Virus record (IMG/VR): IMGVR_UViG_3300031851_000195
Coordinates: 1 to 23,376 of that record
Source of the DNA: a virus
Length of the DNA stretch: 23,376 nucleotides
Strand: one strand, 5' to 3'
The notes beneath the pieces were generated by a model, which saw only the letters and a list, made by a program, of their open reading frames with translations, was not told where the DNA came from and ran no database searches. Positions 1 to 6,581 of the stretch are shown here, in pieces (positions within the stretch are counted from its first letter, which is position 1; each line of letters begins with the position of its first letter). Position numbers and translations under genes: made by a program.

Positions 1-24
1 TCCTAATTGATCAAACTCACCCAT
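1..24 (-). CDS. Start of an unidentified gene, cut by the window edge
   Basis: Only the first eight codons (MGEFDQLG) lie inside the window. An ATG at 24-22 is preceded by a strong Shine-Dalgarno sequence, TAGGAG, about 6 nt upstream, which overlaps the stop codon of the preceding gene (TAG at 36-34). The tight spacing says it is the next member of the same operon as the lysis-type genes upstream. Too little is visible to assign a product. Confidence 0.6.
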
Positions 25-33
25 TTTTATCTC

Positions 34-324
34 CTACCTAGTATGTGTCTTAGTTTCTAGTTTCTTGATACGCTTTTCTAATTCGTCCATCTTTTTAGTA
101 ACGTGAGGATACTTTTTACGCCAAGCATCTTCTGGTTGTTGTAACCATGTCCAACCCCAACGCTCAACTAAAAAGTCAACAATTAGATCAAACTTGGCAT
201 ACATCCAAAGTCCAATTCGTGTACCTTTAAAATAAGTTGAAAAAGCTAATCCAAATAGTGAACCTACTAATGCTGTGTAGATCCAGAGTCTATCAGATGC
301 CATTCTTTCTATCATTTCCCACAT
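34..324 (-). CDS. Small membrane protein downstream of lysis genes (holin candidate)
   Basis: This encodes a 96-residue protein. I chose the ATG at 324 because GGAAG lies about 8 nt upstream; a longer in-frame start would run into the previous gene. Residues about 13-32 (from WIYTALVGSLFG) form one hydrophobic segment. The middle is rich in Trp and aromatic residues, and the C-terminus (from about 75) is a charged Lys/Glu heptad-like helix. It is the last complete gene of a cluster with an endolysin and a spanin-like pair, so a role in lysis such as a holin or antiholin is possible. That rests on context only; one membrane span and an amphipathic tail are not diagnostic. Confidence 0.7.
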   Translation of the reverse strand: MWEMIERMASDRLWIYTALVGSLFGLAFSTYFKGTRIGLWMYAKFDLIVDFLVERWGWTWLQQPEDAWRKKYPHVTKKMDELEKRIKKLETKTHTR

Positions 325-343
325 AAGTCTACTTCCTTTACTA

Positions 344-1003
344 CTATTTAGTAAAAAAGTCCTTTGGTAATGAGTTAAGAATTGCTGGAACAAAAAGGCT
401 AGAACCTTCTATATCAGTAAATACATCAGGCCCAGCTGTGGGTGGGAAATCAGAATAAGGGGTGTTTGATAGTCTTGATAGCCACATATTCATTGGAGAA
501 AGGCCTTGATTGCTATTGTTAGGGCCAACTGTATTTGGGTCTACATCTGCTACAAAATCTACACTTTTATAGTCATCTAAAGTCTTACGGAACATACAAT
601 GATACCCGTCTTTATGATTCCAAATTTGATCTTGAAACACATAAAAATAAGCATCTTTATCTTTACCATACTGTTCTAATGCTTTGACTACTAAAGAAGA
701 AACAAATTGTATTCTGTCTAAGTTATTATGTACACCGGGGTCGATTGCTGTTAAGTGTACAACCCTATCAATGTCAGGCTTATTTGGGTTAACTTCTTTA
801 AAAGAAGTATCTCGTTCAGCTGAAGGCATAAGGCCAATAACTTTATCGCCTGGTTTATAATCAATATTATAAACAGCATCAAGCCAGTATAAAGGAGAAC
901 AGCTAATACCAGCCATAACAAAATTTAATTCTAAGTTTTGTTTCTCTGCTAGTTCTGTTGGCCAGTTATAATATTGATCTGCTATAACGTGAAGTTTGCT
1001 CAC
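344..1003 (-). CDS. Unidentified protein in the lysis cluster
   Basis: This is a 219-residue soluble-looking protein that I do not recognise. It begins with GTG at 1003, which overlaps by one base the TAG stop of the Rz1-like lipoprotein gene; AGGTGA just upstream can serve as ribosome binding site. Visible features are a short hydrophobic N-terminal strand (LHVIADQYY), a stretch KVIGLMPSAERDTSF near residues 54-68 and a proline-rich C-terminus. There is no signal peptide or membrane segment. The N-terminal strand followed by a later D/S-containing motif is faintly like SGNH-type hydrolases, but the catalytic blocks are not clear enough to claim it. Its position between spanin-like and membrane genes suggests co-expression late in infection. 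Confidence 0.75.
   Translation of the reverse strand: MSKLHVIADQYYNWPTELAEKQNLELNFVMAGISCSPLYWLDAVYNIDYKPGDKVIGLMPSAERDTSFKEVNPNKPDIDRVVHLTAIDPGVHNNLDRIQFVSSLVVKALEQYGKDKDAYFYVFQDQIWNHKDGYHCMFRKTLDDYKSVDFVADVDPNTVGPNNSNQGLSPMNMWLSRLSNTPYSDFPPTAGPDVFTDIEGSSLFVPAILNSLPKDFFTK
345..352 (-). promoter_or_regulatory. Late-type promoter motif ACTAAATA before the small membrane gene
   Basis: On the minus strand ACTAAATA overlaps the TAG stop of the upstream gene and lies about 20 nt before the ATG at 324. It resembles the T4 late promoter octamer TATAAATA and matches the same motif before fibre genes in this window. Confidence 0.4.
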
Positions 1004-1452
1004 TAGTCACCTAACGGGTTAACTTTATCCCATAGGCTCTTGTTAGCTTCTTTCTCGAGATCTTTTCTAACTTTATCATTTTCTTCTTGAGCATTGTCTA
1101 AAGCATTCTCGGCGTCTTCATAATAGTTTTTGTAAGCTATTATGATTGCCTGTTGCTGTTGAATATGTGACATTAAATCTGACAAGTTTAAAGCAAGTGT
1201 TTCGTAACCGTCATCAGTCAGTCCAAAGAGGACTATATCTTTTTTATCATCTGATAAACGTTTCCATACTTCTTGTACATTATCTTCATTAATAACAACC
1301 CATTCAACTTTTTTTAAGTTTAGTACACTAGCATCAGGTACTACTAATTTTGGTTTCTCGATAGGTTTAGCACTAACCTCAATTTTTTGAGCTGTTGTAC
1401 TACAGCCTGCTAAAATTACAACACAAAATAAAGCTAATATTATTTTCTTCAT
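1003..1452 (-). CDS. Lipoprotein, Rz1-like outer-membrane spanin candidate
   Basis: This is a 149-residue protein with a lipoprotein signal: positive MKK, a hydrophobic core and a lipobox LAGC, so Cys17 would be the lipidated residue after cleavage. The C-terminal part (about residues 85-140) is a charged, Glu/Lys-rich helix with coiled-coil character. I chose the ATG at 1452 because it forms an ATGA overlap with the stop of the upstream gene and gives an ideal signal peptide; an in-frame ATG six codons upstream would spoil it. The upstream neighbour is a membrane-anchored coiled-coil protein, and the endolysin precedes both, which is the classical Rz/Rz1 arrangement. At about 130 mature residues it is longer than most Rz1 proteins. 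The spanin role is an inference from architecture. Confidence 0.8.
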   Translation of the reverse strand: MKKIILALFCVVILAGCSTTAQKIEVSAKPIEKPKLVVPDASVLNLKKVEWVVINEDNVQEVWKRLSDDKKDIVLFGLTDDGYETLALNLSDLMSHIQQQQAIIIAYKNYYEDAENALDNAQEENDKVRKDLEKEANKSLWDKVNPLGD

Positions 1453-1946
1453 AAGTTTTTCTTTTTCCATGCTTCTGATTGAATTGAAGGATCAAAGTTA
1501 GGATTAGCTTCTTCCCAACACTCTGGATTAATTTCGCTAGGCTTTGTTGCTGATAGTTCTTTTTCTGTTAAGGGCGAACCTGAAATAATTTCAAAACATC
1601 TAAGAGCATTTTGAGTTCCGCCATTTAAAATGTTCTCAGTGGGTCCTGGTTTAACTTTGCCTAAGTTACCAATGTCGTGTCTACTTAACTTATTCTCGAG
1701 TCGTTTGTTTCTTGATTCAATTTCAGTAAAAGCTTCTTGTAGCTTTTTGTTTTCTACTACCATTGCTTCAAACGATTTTCTTTGAGCTTCTAGGGCCGCC
1801 TCGTTAGTTGCTACTGCTGTTTCAAGTTTGGCGTTATTCTCATTTAAGATTGCCATCCTCTCTTGTGTGTCATTGTAATACCAATAGGCACCACCGCCCA
1901 TGGCACACATTATTACAAACATAATCAAAGATAACTTGAGACCCAT
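1449..1946 (-). CDS. Membrane-anchored coiled-coil protein, Rz-like inner spanin candidate
   Basis: This encodes 165 residues. Residues about 3-24 (LKLSLIMFVIMCAMGGGAYWYY) are one N-terminal membrane segment, followed by a long coiled coil (about 28-92) and a C-terminal globular part with two cysteines (in LRCFEI and PECWEE). An N-in, C-out protein with a periplasmic coiled coil matches the plan of phage inner-membrane spanins. It sits 4 nt after the endolysin gene, with AGGAT as ribosome binding site inside the end of that gene, and its TGA overlaps the ATG of the lipoprotein gene. Such overlapping pairs are the usual sign of spanins. No sequence family is recognised, so function is inferred. 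Confidence 0.8.
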   Translation of the reverse strand: MGLKLSLIMFVIMCAMGGGAYWYYNDTQERMAILNENNAKLETAVATNEAALEAQRKSFEAMVVENKKLQEAFTEIESRNKRLENKLSRHDIGNLGKVKPGPTENILNGGTQNALRCFEIISGSPLTEKELSATKPSEINPECWEEANPNFDPSIQSEAWKKKNL

Positions 1947-1950
1947 AATT

Positions 1951-2796
1951 TTATCCTAATAATTTTCCTAATGATTTAGGACCCATAATGCCGTCCGGTG
2001 TTAAACCATTGCTTTGTTGCCAACGTTTAACATGAAGTTCAGTACCAGGCCCATAGTCACCATCTGCTGGTGTAATGTTTAATGCCTTCTGTACTTTTAC
2101 AACCGTAGGACCTTTGGATCCTCTTCTAACAGTTTCTAATGGAGCTTCAACCTTGGAGGGATCATAATGTTCGCCAAATACTTCTAAAGCATGAGCATAA
2201 TGTTTCTTACGATCTTCTAGCCCTATTGTTCCACCGTTAATTCTTTTTGTCATGCCAACTATATCTTGAGCGTCAGCATATCTATTTAATCCATTTGTAC
2301 TCCAAAACCAACAAGCACTTTCTAAAGCACCTTGTTTAGTTTCTAAGTATTCTACTACTTGTTCTGGTGACTTACTAATTGACTTACCAAAGTTAGTGTA
2401 GTTTGCTCTACCTGTCAATTGTATAACACCTCTACCTCTAAATCTATATCCATCTCCTGATGCTGTGTCACCATTGTCCATTCTGTTGGCATAGATAACG
2501 TTAGCAATTTTCTCAGGCTGTCTGTGATATTCAGTAGCATCTCTACCAGCACGTTCAAAGTATTTTGGAAATACTCTGTTTAAAGCATCTGAACTATAAT
2601 TTAGGTTTTCTTTTAATACTGTAAACTCTAAACTTTCGTGTCCACATTGTGCTAAAAAGCCAGCTACTCGACTTTCTGTATTAATATCGTATTTAGGTAG
2701 CATTGTATTCATAAGCGAATACCATTCTGCTACTTCTTTATTTTTAGATAATATGTTCGCCAGTTTATCTTGTGTAAATTCAAACTTAAAGCTCAT
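1951..2796 (-). CDS. GH19 endolysin with C-terminal peptidoglycan-binding domain
   Basis: This 281-residue protein is a peptidoglycan hydrolase of the glycoside hydrolase family 19 (chitinase/lysozyme-like) type and should cleave the glycan backbone during host lysis. The catalytic domain covers about residues 5-208. A GHESLEF block places the likely catalytic acid at Glu54; NVIYANRMDNGD (99-110) and YRFRGRGVIQLTGRANY (117-133) are typical GH19 blocks, followed by NGG (187-189). Residues about 222-281 form a PG_binding_1 domain with the DGDYGPGT and PDGIMGPKS repeats. No signal peptide is seen, so export would need a holin. The ATG is preceded by GAAGGA. It begins a run of lysis-type genes. 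Confidence 0.93.
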   Translation of the reverse strand: MSFKFEFTQDKLANILSKNKEVAEWYSLMNTMLPKYDINTESRVAGFLAQCGHESLEFTVLKENLNYSSDALNRVFPKYFERAGRDATEYHRQPEKIANVIYANRMDNGDTASGDGYRFRGRGVIQLTGRANYTNFGKSISKSPEQVVEYLETKQGALESACWFWSTNGLNRYADAQDIVGMTKRINGGTIGLEDRKKHYAHALEVFGEHYDPSKVEAPLETVRRGSKGPTVVKVQKALNITPADGDYGPGTELHVKRWQQSNGLTPDGIMGPKSLGKLLG

Positions 2797-2812
2797 GTTT
2801 TGATCCTTCTAA

Positions 2813-2832
2813 TTTGGTATATTGCTACCAAA
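2813..2832. other. Hairpin in the endolysin leader
   Basis: TTTGGTA and TACCAAA form a perfect 7-bp inverted repeat around a 6-nt loop. On the minus strand it lies between the late-type motif and the ribosome binding site of the endolysin gene. No T-run follows it in either direction, so it is more likely a leader structure stabilising or tuning the mRNA than a terminator. Confidence 0.45.
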
Positions 2833-2840
2833 TACTTATA
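2833..2840 (-). promoter_or_regulatory. Late-type promoter motif TATAAGTA before the endolysin
   Basis: On the minus strand TATAAGTA is one base away from the T4 late consensus TATAAATA. It lies in the short gap between the upstream gene and the endolysin, about 36 nt before the start codon. Confidence 0.45.
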
Positions 2841-2844
2841 GCGA

Positions 2845-3306
2845 TCAGTTTACGTTAATCGCTCTTTTGATATTGTCTATTACTTTAGAATCAGCTAAAA
2901 AAGAGGTATAGCTTTCTTTGGAGTTAGGTATTTGTGATAAAGTTTCTTCTGAAACTTCTTTGCTAACTGTACTTTTTCCGTATCTCATAAACCAGTTTTC
3001 AGTTTCAGATACTTTGCTTACTTCTTTAAGCATATAGCCAACGTTGTCGTATAAGTCTTGGTCACGCTCTACTTCTACGAAAACCATGTGTTTGCCGTGT
3101 TTGTTTGTTCCTGGAGATATTGCGGCATCAAGTATCCATTCATAACCTGTTTCTAAAAAGTCAACTAGGTCCTGTCCAGCTTCTTTGTTTTCAACAGCAA
3201 AATTAATAACACAGACATCTTCATCAGTTCCCATTTTTGCTTTATAACGATCTACGTCAATATGGTCGCTGATTGTCATTCTAAGGTCTCCGTGATTAAG
3301 TCCCAT
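2845..3306 (-). CDS. Unidentified protein
   Basis: This encodes 153 residues with a mixed alpha/beta, acidic composition and no membrane segment or signal peptide. I do not recognise the family. The first 10 codons overlap the end of the upstream gene by 11 nt (ATGGGACTTAA), so the two are probably translationally coupled, and GTAAC just before the ATG gives no strong ribosome binding site. A ferredoxin-like or other small alpha/beta fold would suit the pattern of a strand (VCVINFAV), a helix (AGQDLVDFLE) and a strand (KHMVFVEV), but this is only a reading of the pattern. The late-type promoter before the pair suggests a virion or late function. Confidence 0.75.
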   Translation of the reverse strand: MGLNHGDLRMTISDHIDVDRYKAKMGTDEDVCVINFAVENKEAGQDLVDFLETGYEWILDAAISPGTNKHGKHMVFVEVERDQDLYDNVGYMLKEVSKVSETENWFMRYGKSTVSKEVSEETLSQIPNSKESYTSFLADSKVIDNIKRAINVN

Positions 3307-3811
3307 CAGTTACTCCTGTGTCTTGTACTGTTTCTTCTTGTGCTGTACTGATATCTTGAACATCAAAACTGTCGCCTTCGATTTCAATACTGCCTCTGTA
3401 AATTTCAGACATTAATGTTTTTGGCATTGTAATTTCTACAACCCAAACTTTGTCTTTTAACATCTTAGGATAGCGTCCGCCCTCTTCCATGTTGTCCATA
3501 TCAGTTTGAGGATCACCTGTCATTTTAGCAGGAGTTTCTAATGTATCTCTTCTAAATGAAACTTTGGCACCATAGTCTAATAATCTTCTAGCACCATCTG
3601 GATCAGGCATCTTCTTTTCAGGCCACATAAATGAAGCTGTTACCCAATGTCTTTCAGTAACAGGACCTAGCACTAACTCGCCTTCCTTCCAATTCTTATA
3701 ACCATAAATGTGTACAGCATCTAATACTCTTTCAAAGTCTACTAGTGTTTCTGTAAAGCTATCTGAATTGTATAGTGATTTAAGTGTCTCTGCTATGTCT
3801 AATGCTTTCAT
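3296..3811 (-). CDS. Unidentified protein, first gene of a late-type unit
   Basis: This is a 171-residue soluble protein with many charged residues and no recognised domain. The ATG at 3811 is preceded by TAGGAT and by a CATAAATA late-type motif about 27 nt upstream. Its 3' end overlaps the next gene by 11 nt. The middle is rich in Trp and Met, and the C-terminus (from about 145) is a polar, probably disordered tail. It starts the minus-strand unit that leads to the endolysin, and it is divergent from phoH. A structural or assembly role is possible from the promoter class alone. Confidence 0.75.
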   Translation of the reverse strand: MKALDIAETLKSLYNSDSFTETLVDFERVLDAVHIYGYKNWKEGELVLGPVTERHWVTASFMWPEKKMPDPDGARRLLDYGAKVSFRRDTLETPAKMTGDPQTDMDNMEEGGRYPKMLKDKVWVVEITMPKTLMSEIYRGSIEIEGDSFDVQDISTAQEETVQDTGVTDGT

Positions 3812-3837
3812 TTGTAATCCTAATTAAATGTATATTG

Positions 3838-3845
3838 TATTTATG
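3838..3845 (-). promoter_or_regulatory. Late-type promoter motif CATAAATA
   Basis: The minus strand reads CATAAATACAATATA, nearly identical over 14 bases to the motif before the fibre gene at 23258. It lies about 27 nt before the ATG at 3811 in the divergent gap with phoH. Confidence 0.55.
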
Positions 3846-3902
3846 TCTTAAAACCGGAATATTGTATATCCTGTATGTTTCTGTGTTACCTTCTTAAATA
3901 CT

Positions 3903-3955
3903 TATAGTGGAAACTGATTATCCGCTGAACAATTGGATAGTTATTTGCCACTATA
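3903..3955. other. Nested inverted repeat upstream of phoH
   Basis: TATAGTGG (3903-3910) and CCACTATA (3948-3955) are perfect 8-bp arms, and inside them TATCC and GGATA form a second pair. The structure fills the gap between the divergent genes, 27 nt before the phoH start. It could be an operator or a leader hairpin; no T-run follows it, so it is not an ordinary terminator. Confidence 0.45.
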
Positions 3956-3981
3956 TTTAGACATTGTTTATAGGAGGCACT

Positions 3982-4704
3982 ATGTCAAAGAAAAATCGAA
4001 AAAACAAGCATAACCTAGCTTATGCTGATAATACACTAAATTTCGAGAATATTCGGAATAAACCACCGCAGATAATCCCAAGGTCATTAGCACAAGAACA
4101 TTATGTTGATATTTTAACAGATATTGATTGTTCTATTGCTATAACTAGTGGGCCAGCTGGTACAGGTAAAACGTACTTGGCTATGTTGGCATCTATAAGA
4201 GCTTTGAGATTAGGACAAGTTGAGAAGATAGTCTTAACAAGACCAGCTGTGGGCGTTGATGACGAGAGGCATGGATTCTTACCAGGTGATTTAAACGCCA
4301 AAATGGAACCATGGACAAGACCCCTATTTGACGTGTTAAAAGAATACTACAGTCCTAAAGAAATAACCAGAATGTTAGAAGAAGAAATCATAGAGATTAG
4401 TCCCCTAGCATTCATGCGAGGAAGAACTTTTAAAAAATCGTGGATCATAGCAGATGAAATGCAAAATGCCACTCCAAGTCAGATGAAGATGTTACTTACC
4501 CGCTTAGGTGAAGATTCTAAAATAGTAGTAACTGGTGACGTCAAGCAGGCCGATAGGAAAGATGTTAATAATGGATTGTTAAATCTTACATCTTTAACAG
4601 AAGAAAAAGAGATGACATACATTAGATCCTGTCAGTTCACTAACAAAGATATAGAACGGCACCCGGCAGTAGCGGAGGTATTGACTTTATATGGCGAGAG
4701 TTAG
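3982..4704 (+). CDS. phoH: PhoH-like P-loop ATPase
   Basis: This 240-residue protein is a PhoH-family ATPase, a group common in marine phages and related to the N-terminal half of superfamily 1 helicases; its precise role in infection is not settled. The Walker A motif is GPAGTGKT (57-64), the Walker B-like motif is IIADEMQN (155-162), and TGDVKQADR (184-192) is the motif III-like sensor. These make the assignment firm. The start at ATG 3982 follows a perfect AGGAGG 4-9 nt upstream; a TTG further upstream in frame is not needed. It opens the plus-strand island, divergent from the gene at 3811. Downstream is a large inverted repeat. Confidence 0.95.
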   Translation: MSKKNRKNKHNLAYADNTLNFENIRNKPPQIIPRSLAQEHYVDILTDIDCSIAITSGPAGTGKTYLAMLASIRALRLGQVEKIVLTRPAVGVDDERHGFLPGDLNAKMEPWTRPLFDVLKEYYSPKEITRMLEEEIIEISPLAFMRGRTFKKSWIIADEMQNATPSQMKMLLTRLGEDSKIVVTGDVKQADRKDVNNGLLNLTSLTEEKEMTYIRSCQFTNKDIERHPAVAEVLTLYGES

Positions 4705-4718
4705 AGTTTAACACAAAA

Positions 4719-4764
4719 TGTGGGTTAACTGACCATATAACCTGTGGATAACAGTTAACCCACA
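4719..4764. repeat. 13-bp perfect inverted repeat with an embedded DnaA-box-like sequence
   Basis: TGTGGGTTAACTG (4719-4731) is repeated in perfect inverted form (4752-4764) around a 20-nt loop. The loop ends in TGTGGATAA (4743-4751), which is exactly the complement of the bacterial DnaA box TTATCCACA. It follows phoH by 14 nt. The plus strand continues with AAAATA rather than a T-run, so it is not a standard terminator for phoH, although it may protect the transcript's 3' end. It may be a protein-binding dyad. Confidence 0.6.
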
Positions 4765-4892
4765 AAAATATTACTTTCCAAACCACCGTTCTAGGTGGCA
4801 AAAACCATTTCAGATGTTATAACTATTGATTGGGTAACCTTTAAATAATTGTGCTGATTACTTTTATCAGTATTAAAAAAGGAGATCCAATT

Positions 4893-5126
4893 ATGGAAAT
4901 CATGGCAAAAATAAAAGGCTGGGCATCGACTCTAGCTGACACAGGCGTAAGCCTAATAGCTTTAGGCATCGTGCTTGAAGTACTTTTTAACGGCCAAGGC
5001 ATTCCGTTCTGGCCGAACATTAGTGTAATAGCTAACGTTCAAGGCATTCTAGGAGGCTTCTCAGATCAAGGGTTACTTGGTTTGGTTGCTGTATGGATTC
5101 TATATCACATTTATAAATCAAAATAA
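4893..5126 (+). CDS. Small membrane protein with two hydrophobic segments
   Basis: This encodes 77 residues from the ATG at 4893, which has AAGGAG 8-12 nt upstream; an in-frame GTG at 4851 is unsupported. Two hydrophobic stretches are visible, about residues 10-33 (TLADTGVSLIALGIVLEVLF) and 50-73 (the LGLVAVWILYHIY region), joined by a Gly/Pro-rich loop, with a Lys-rich C-terminus. Two membrane spans at this size would fit a class II holin, but the lysis-type cluster is on the other strand and transcribed separately, so this is only one possibility. I do not recognise the family. It is followed by an even smaller membrane protein under its own promoter. Confidence 0.75.
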   Translation: MEIMAKIKGWASTLADTGVSLIALGIVLEVLFNGQGIPFWPNISVIANVQGILGGFSDQGLLGLVAVWILYHIYKSK

Positions 5127-5147
5127 GATAGAACCAAATTATAAACC

Positions 5148-5176
5148 TTGACCTGGGTATGGGTTTTGATTATATT
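5148..5176 (+). promoter_or_regulatory. Sigma70-type promoter for the 37-aa membrane protein
   Basis: TTGACC (5148-5153) and TATATT (5171-5176) are separated by exactly 17 nt. The predicted start would be near 5183, giving an untranslated leader of about 60 nt before the ATG at 5244. Confidence 0.6.
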
Positions 5177-5213
5177 TCGTTTAGGCGAATAATATCATCA
5201 GACACCCTTACCC

Positions 5214-5240
5214 AATCTTCATTTATAGAGGAGGAAGATT
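5214..5240 (+). promoter_or_regulatory. Hairpin around the ribosome binding site of the 37-aa gene
   Basis: AATCTTC (5214-5220) pairs perfectly with GAAGATT (5234-5240). The 13-nt loop carries most of the Shine-Dalgarno sequence AGGAGG (5229-5234), whose last G is in the stem. Pairing of this kind could tune translation of the gene starting at 5244, four bases after the stem. Confidence 0.45.
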
Positions 5241-5243
5241 AAT

Positions 5244-5357
5244 ATGAATTTATTAAAAAACAAATGGATATGGGCAGGCATCGTTGTCGTGGCCGCTATA
5301 GTTTTATGGCAGTCAGGCTTGGTAGGCCCTACACCAGCTGAATTACCAGCAGGGTAA
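5244..5357 (+). CDS. 37-residue single-span membrane protein
   Basis: This very short gene has an ATG at 5244, a strong AGGAGG 9 nt upstream, its own sigma70-type promoter and a terminator 12 nt after its stop. The product is MNLLKNKWIW followed by a hydrophobic stretch (about residues 9-24) and a Pro/Gly-rich tail ending PAELPAG. One N-in membrane span is expected. Its small size would place it below most gene finders' limits, but the dedicated signals on both sides argue it is real. The function is unknown; small phage membrane proteins of this size often act on host membrane proteins or in lysis timing. Confidence 0.7.
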   Translation: MNLLKNKWIWAGIVVVAAIVLWQSGLVGPTPAELPAG

Positions 5358-5369
5358 GTATTCAAAAAG

Positions 5370-5404
5370 AAAGAGTGGGGCCTACCGAACCTCACTCTTT
5401 TTTT
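5370..5404. terminator. Bidirectional rho-independent terminator
   Basis: An 11-bp stem (5370-5380 with 5390-5400, one G-T wobble) encloses a 9-nt loop and is followed by a T-run on the plus strand. On the minus strand the A-rich left flank (5364-5368) provides a matching T-run. It separates the plus-strand small membrane genes from the convergent HAD gene and can end both transcripts. Confidence 0.85.
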
Positions 5405-5419
5405 ATGACTTAAAAATCT

Positions 5420-5995
5420 TTAAGCTGAAATTATTTTGTATACATCTTTCCAGGTTTTAGCTACTGGAAATTTATGTTTCTCGTTCATGTTAAACCCGTG
5501 TTCTATCACAATAGGTTTTAATCCTGCTTCGGCGCCAGCTTGAGCATTTTCTACTTTATCCTCAATCCACCACATTCCGCTATCTTTATATTTTGCTAGT
5601 GCCTCGTCTTTGTCAGCACCTGTGCCTAAACAATTAATTTCAGTAAACACACCTTCTCCAAATAGTTTGTCTAAGTTTTGCTTACGAAGTTTCTTAGCAT
5701 GATATTGAGTACTTAAACTAGTAATAGCATGAAACGTCCAACCATCATCTGCCATTTTAGTTACCCATTGTACAGCATCACGTAAAGGAGGAAGAAATCC
5801 TATTACAGCACTTTCGTTGAATATTTTGATTAGCTTCTTAGCTTGTTGTCTTTCGATACCGTATCGGTCACCCATGTTGTATACAAATTGCTCGCCATCT
5901 ACAGTCTTGAATCCTTGTTCGTTCATCCAAGTATCAAAGGCGTATTCCCAATTTAGTAAAACACCATCTACGTCTGTTAAAATTACTTTTTTCAA
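5420..5995 (-). CDS. HAD-superfamily phosphatase
   Basis: This 191-residue protein belongs to the haloacid dehalogenase superfamily, most of whose phage members remove phosphate from nucleotides or DNA ends. All four motifs are visible: DVDG (Asp8 nucleophile, Asp10 general acid), ITS with Thr92, Lys129 in ADKDEAL, and IEDKVEN with Asp146 and Glu149 for the metal. The helical cap lies between about residues 15 and 85. The start is TTG at 5995, with AAGGAG about 7 nt upstream, and a sigma70-type promoter stands just before it. It is the only minus-strand gene inside the plus-strand island. The substrate cannot be told from sequence. Confidence 0.88.
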   Translation of the reverse strand: MKKVILTDVDGVLLNWEYAFDTWMNEQGFKTVDGEQFVYNMGDRYGIERQQAKKLIKIFNESAVIGFLPPLRDAVQWVTKMADDGWTFHAITSLSTQYHAKKLRKQNLDKLFGEGVFTEINCLGTGADKDEALAKYKDSGMWWIEDKVENAQAGAEAGLKPIVIEHGFNMNEKHKFPVAKTWKDVYKIISA

Positions 5996-6022
5996 TCTTC
6001 GCTCCTTATTGTTTATGTTATT

Positions 6023-6051
6023 ATAATAACATCAAATGGGCTGTTTGTCAA
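6023..6051 (-). promoter_or_regulatory. Sigma70-type promoter for the HAD gene
   Basis: The minus strand has TTGACA (6051-6046), a 17-nt spacer and TATTAT (6028-6023), giving a leader of about 20 nt. The -35 box and the seven bases after it (TTGACAAACAGCC) are identical to the promoter at 13298-13327. Confidence 0.75.
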
Positions 6052-6095
6052 CCAATTTTTTATAATATGACCGTAAAATTTTTTACAGTTTGCCC

Positions 6096-6103
6096 ATTAA
6101 ATA
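6096..6103 (+). promoter_or_regulatory. Late-type promoter motif ATTAAATA
   Basis: ATTAAATAC on the plus strand lies 25 nt before the ATG at 6129 and matches the late-type motif seen on the other strand. A TATAAT at 6061-6066 lacks a convincing -35 partner. Confidence 0.4.
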
Positions 6104-6128
6104 CAGTAGTAATTTTAGGAGAAACTAC

Positions 6129-6581
6129 ATGAAAATACAACAGTGGCTTGGAGGAATAGCTCTAGTAATTCCGTTAATAGCAGGACTATATGGATCTTTA
6201 GTATACATTACTAAACTCCAAAATACTCTGGAGCAGAATACAATAGCCATACAAGCATTGTCAGGGCAAATCTCTAGCAATGACAGTAGTGTTCATCAAA
6301 AATTAGATAACGAAATAGAGAAATCAAAAATTGAGCTAGAAGCACTGAAAGGACTTTATACCCAAGGCAGAGAAGATATGGTTTTGGAGATGACTGAATT
6401 TGCTAAAAGAATTGCTCAAATAGAAGCTACCGTTAGGACTCTACAAGACGGAACATATAAATTAGCCAGTGAAGCTGAATTAAGAGCATTAGAACAAACG
6501 TATTACAGTTTAAGAGATTCAGTATCACAGTTAACATTTGATATGAAAGAACTTGGTAGAAAACTAGACGGGGGCTATTAA
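6129..6581 (+). CDS. Membrane-anchored coiled-coil protein
   Basis: This encodes 150 residues. I chose the ATG at 6129 because AGGAG lies 7 nt before it; an in-frame TTG at 6090 overlaps the likely promoter. Residues about 8-29 (GIALVIPLIAGLYGSLVYIT) form a membrane segment, and the rest is a long Glu/Lys/Gln-rich coiled coil to near the C-terminus. The architecture resembles inner-membrane spanins or other phage membrane tethers. The TAA stop overlaps the ATG of the next gene (TAATG), so the two products are coupled and may work together. I do not recognise a family. Confidence 0.8.
   Translation: MKIQQWLGGIALVIPLIAGLYGSLVYITKLQNTLEQNTIAIQALSGQISSNDSSVHQKLDNEIEKSKIELEALKGLYTQGREDMVLEMTEFAKRIAQIEATVRTLQDGTYKLASEAELRALEQTYYSLRDSVSQLTFDMKELGRKLDGGY

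Noticed and set aside
2813-2832. Terminator after the gene at 2845-3306
   Set aside because: The hairpin has no T-run on either side and lies between promoter motif and ribosome binding site of the endolysin.
4101-4301. Minus-strand open frame inside phoH
   Set aside because: It lies opposite conserved phoH codons with no start signals, so it is a shadow frame.
6073-6086. GTAAAATTTTTTAC palindrome as a terminator
   Set aside because: The stem is only A/T apart from the end pair and has a 2-nt loop, as expected by chance in AT-rich DNA.
6090-6128. Upstream TTG start for the coiled-coil gene
   Set aside because: The extension overlaps the promoter-like ATTAAATAC and lacks a ribosome binding site, while the ATG at 6129 has AGGAG.
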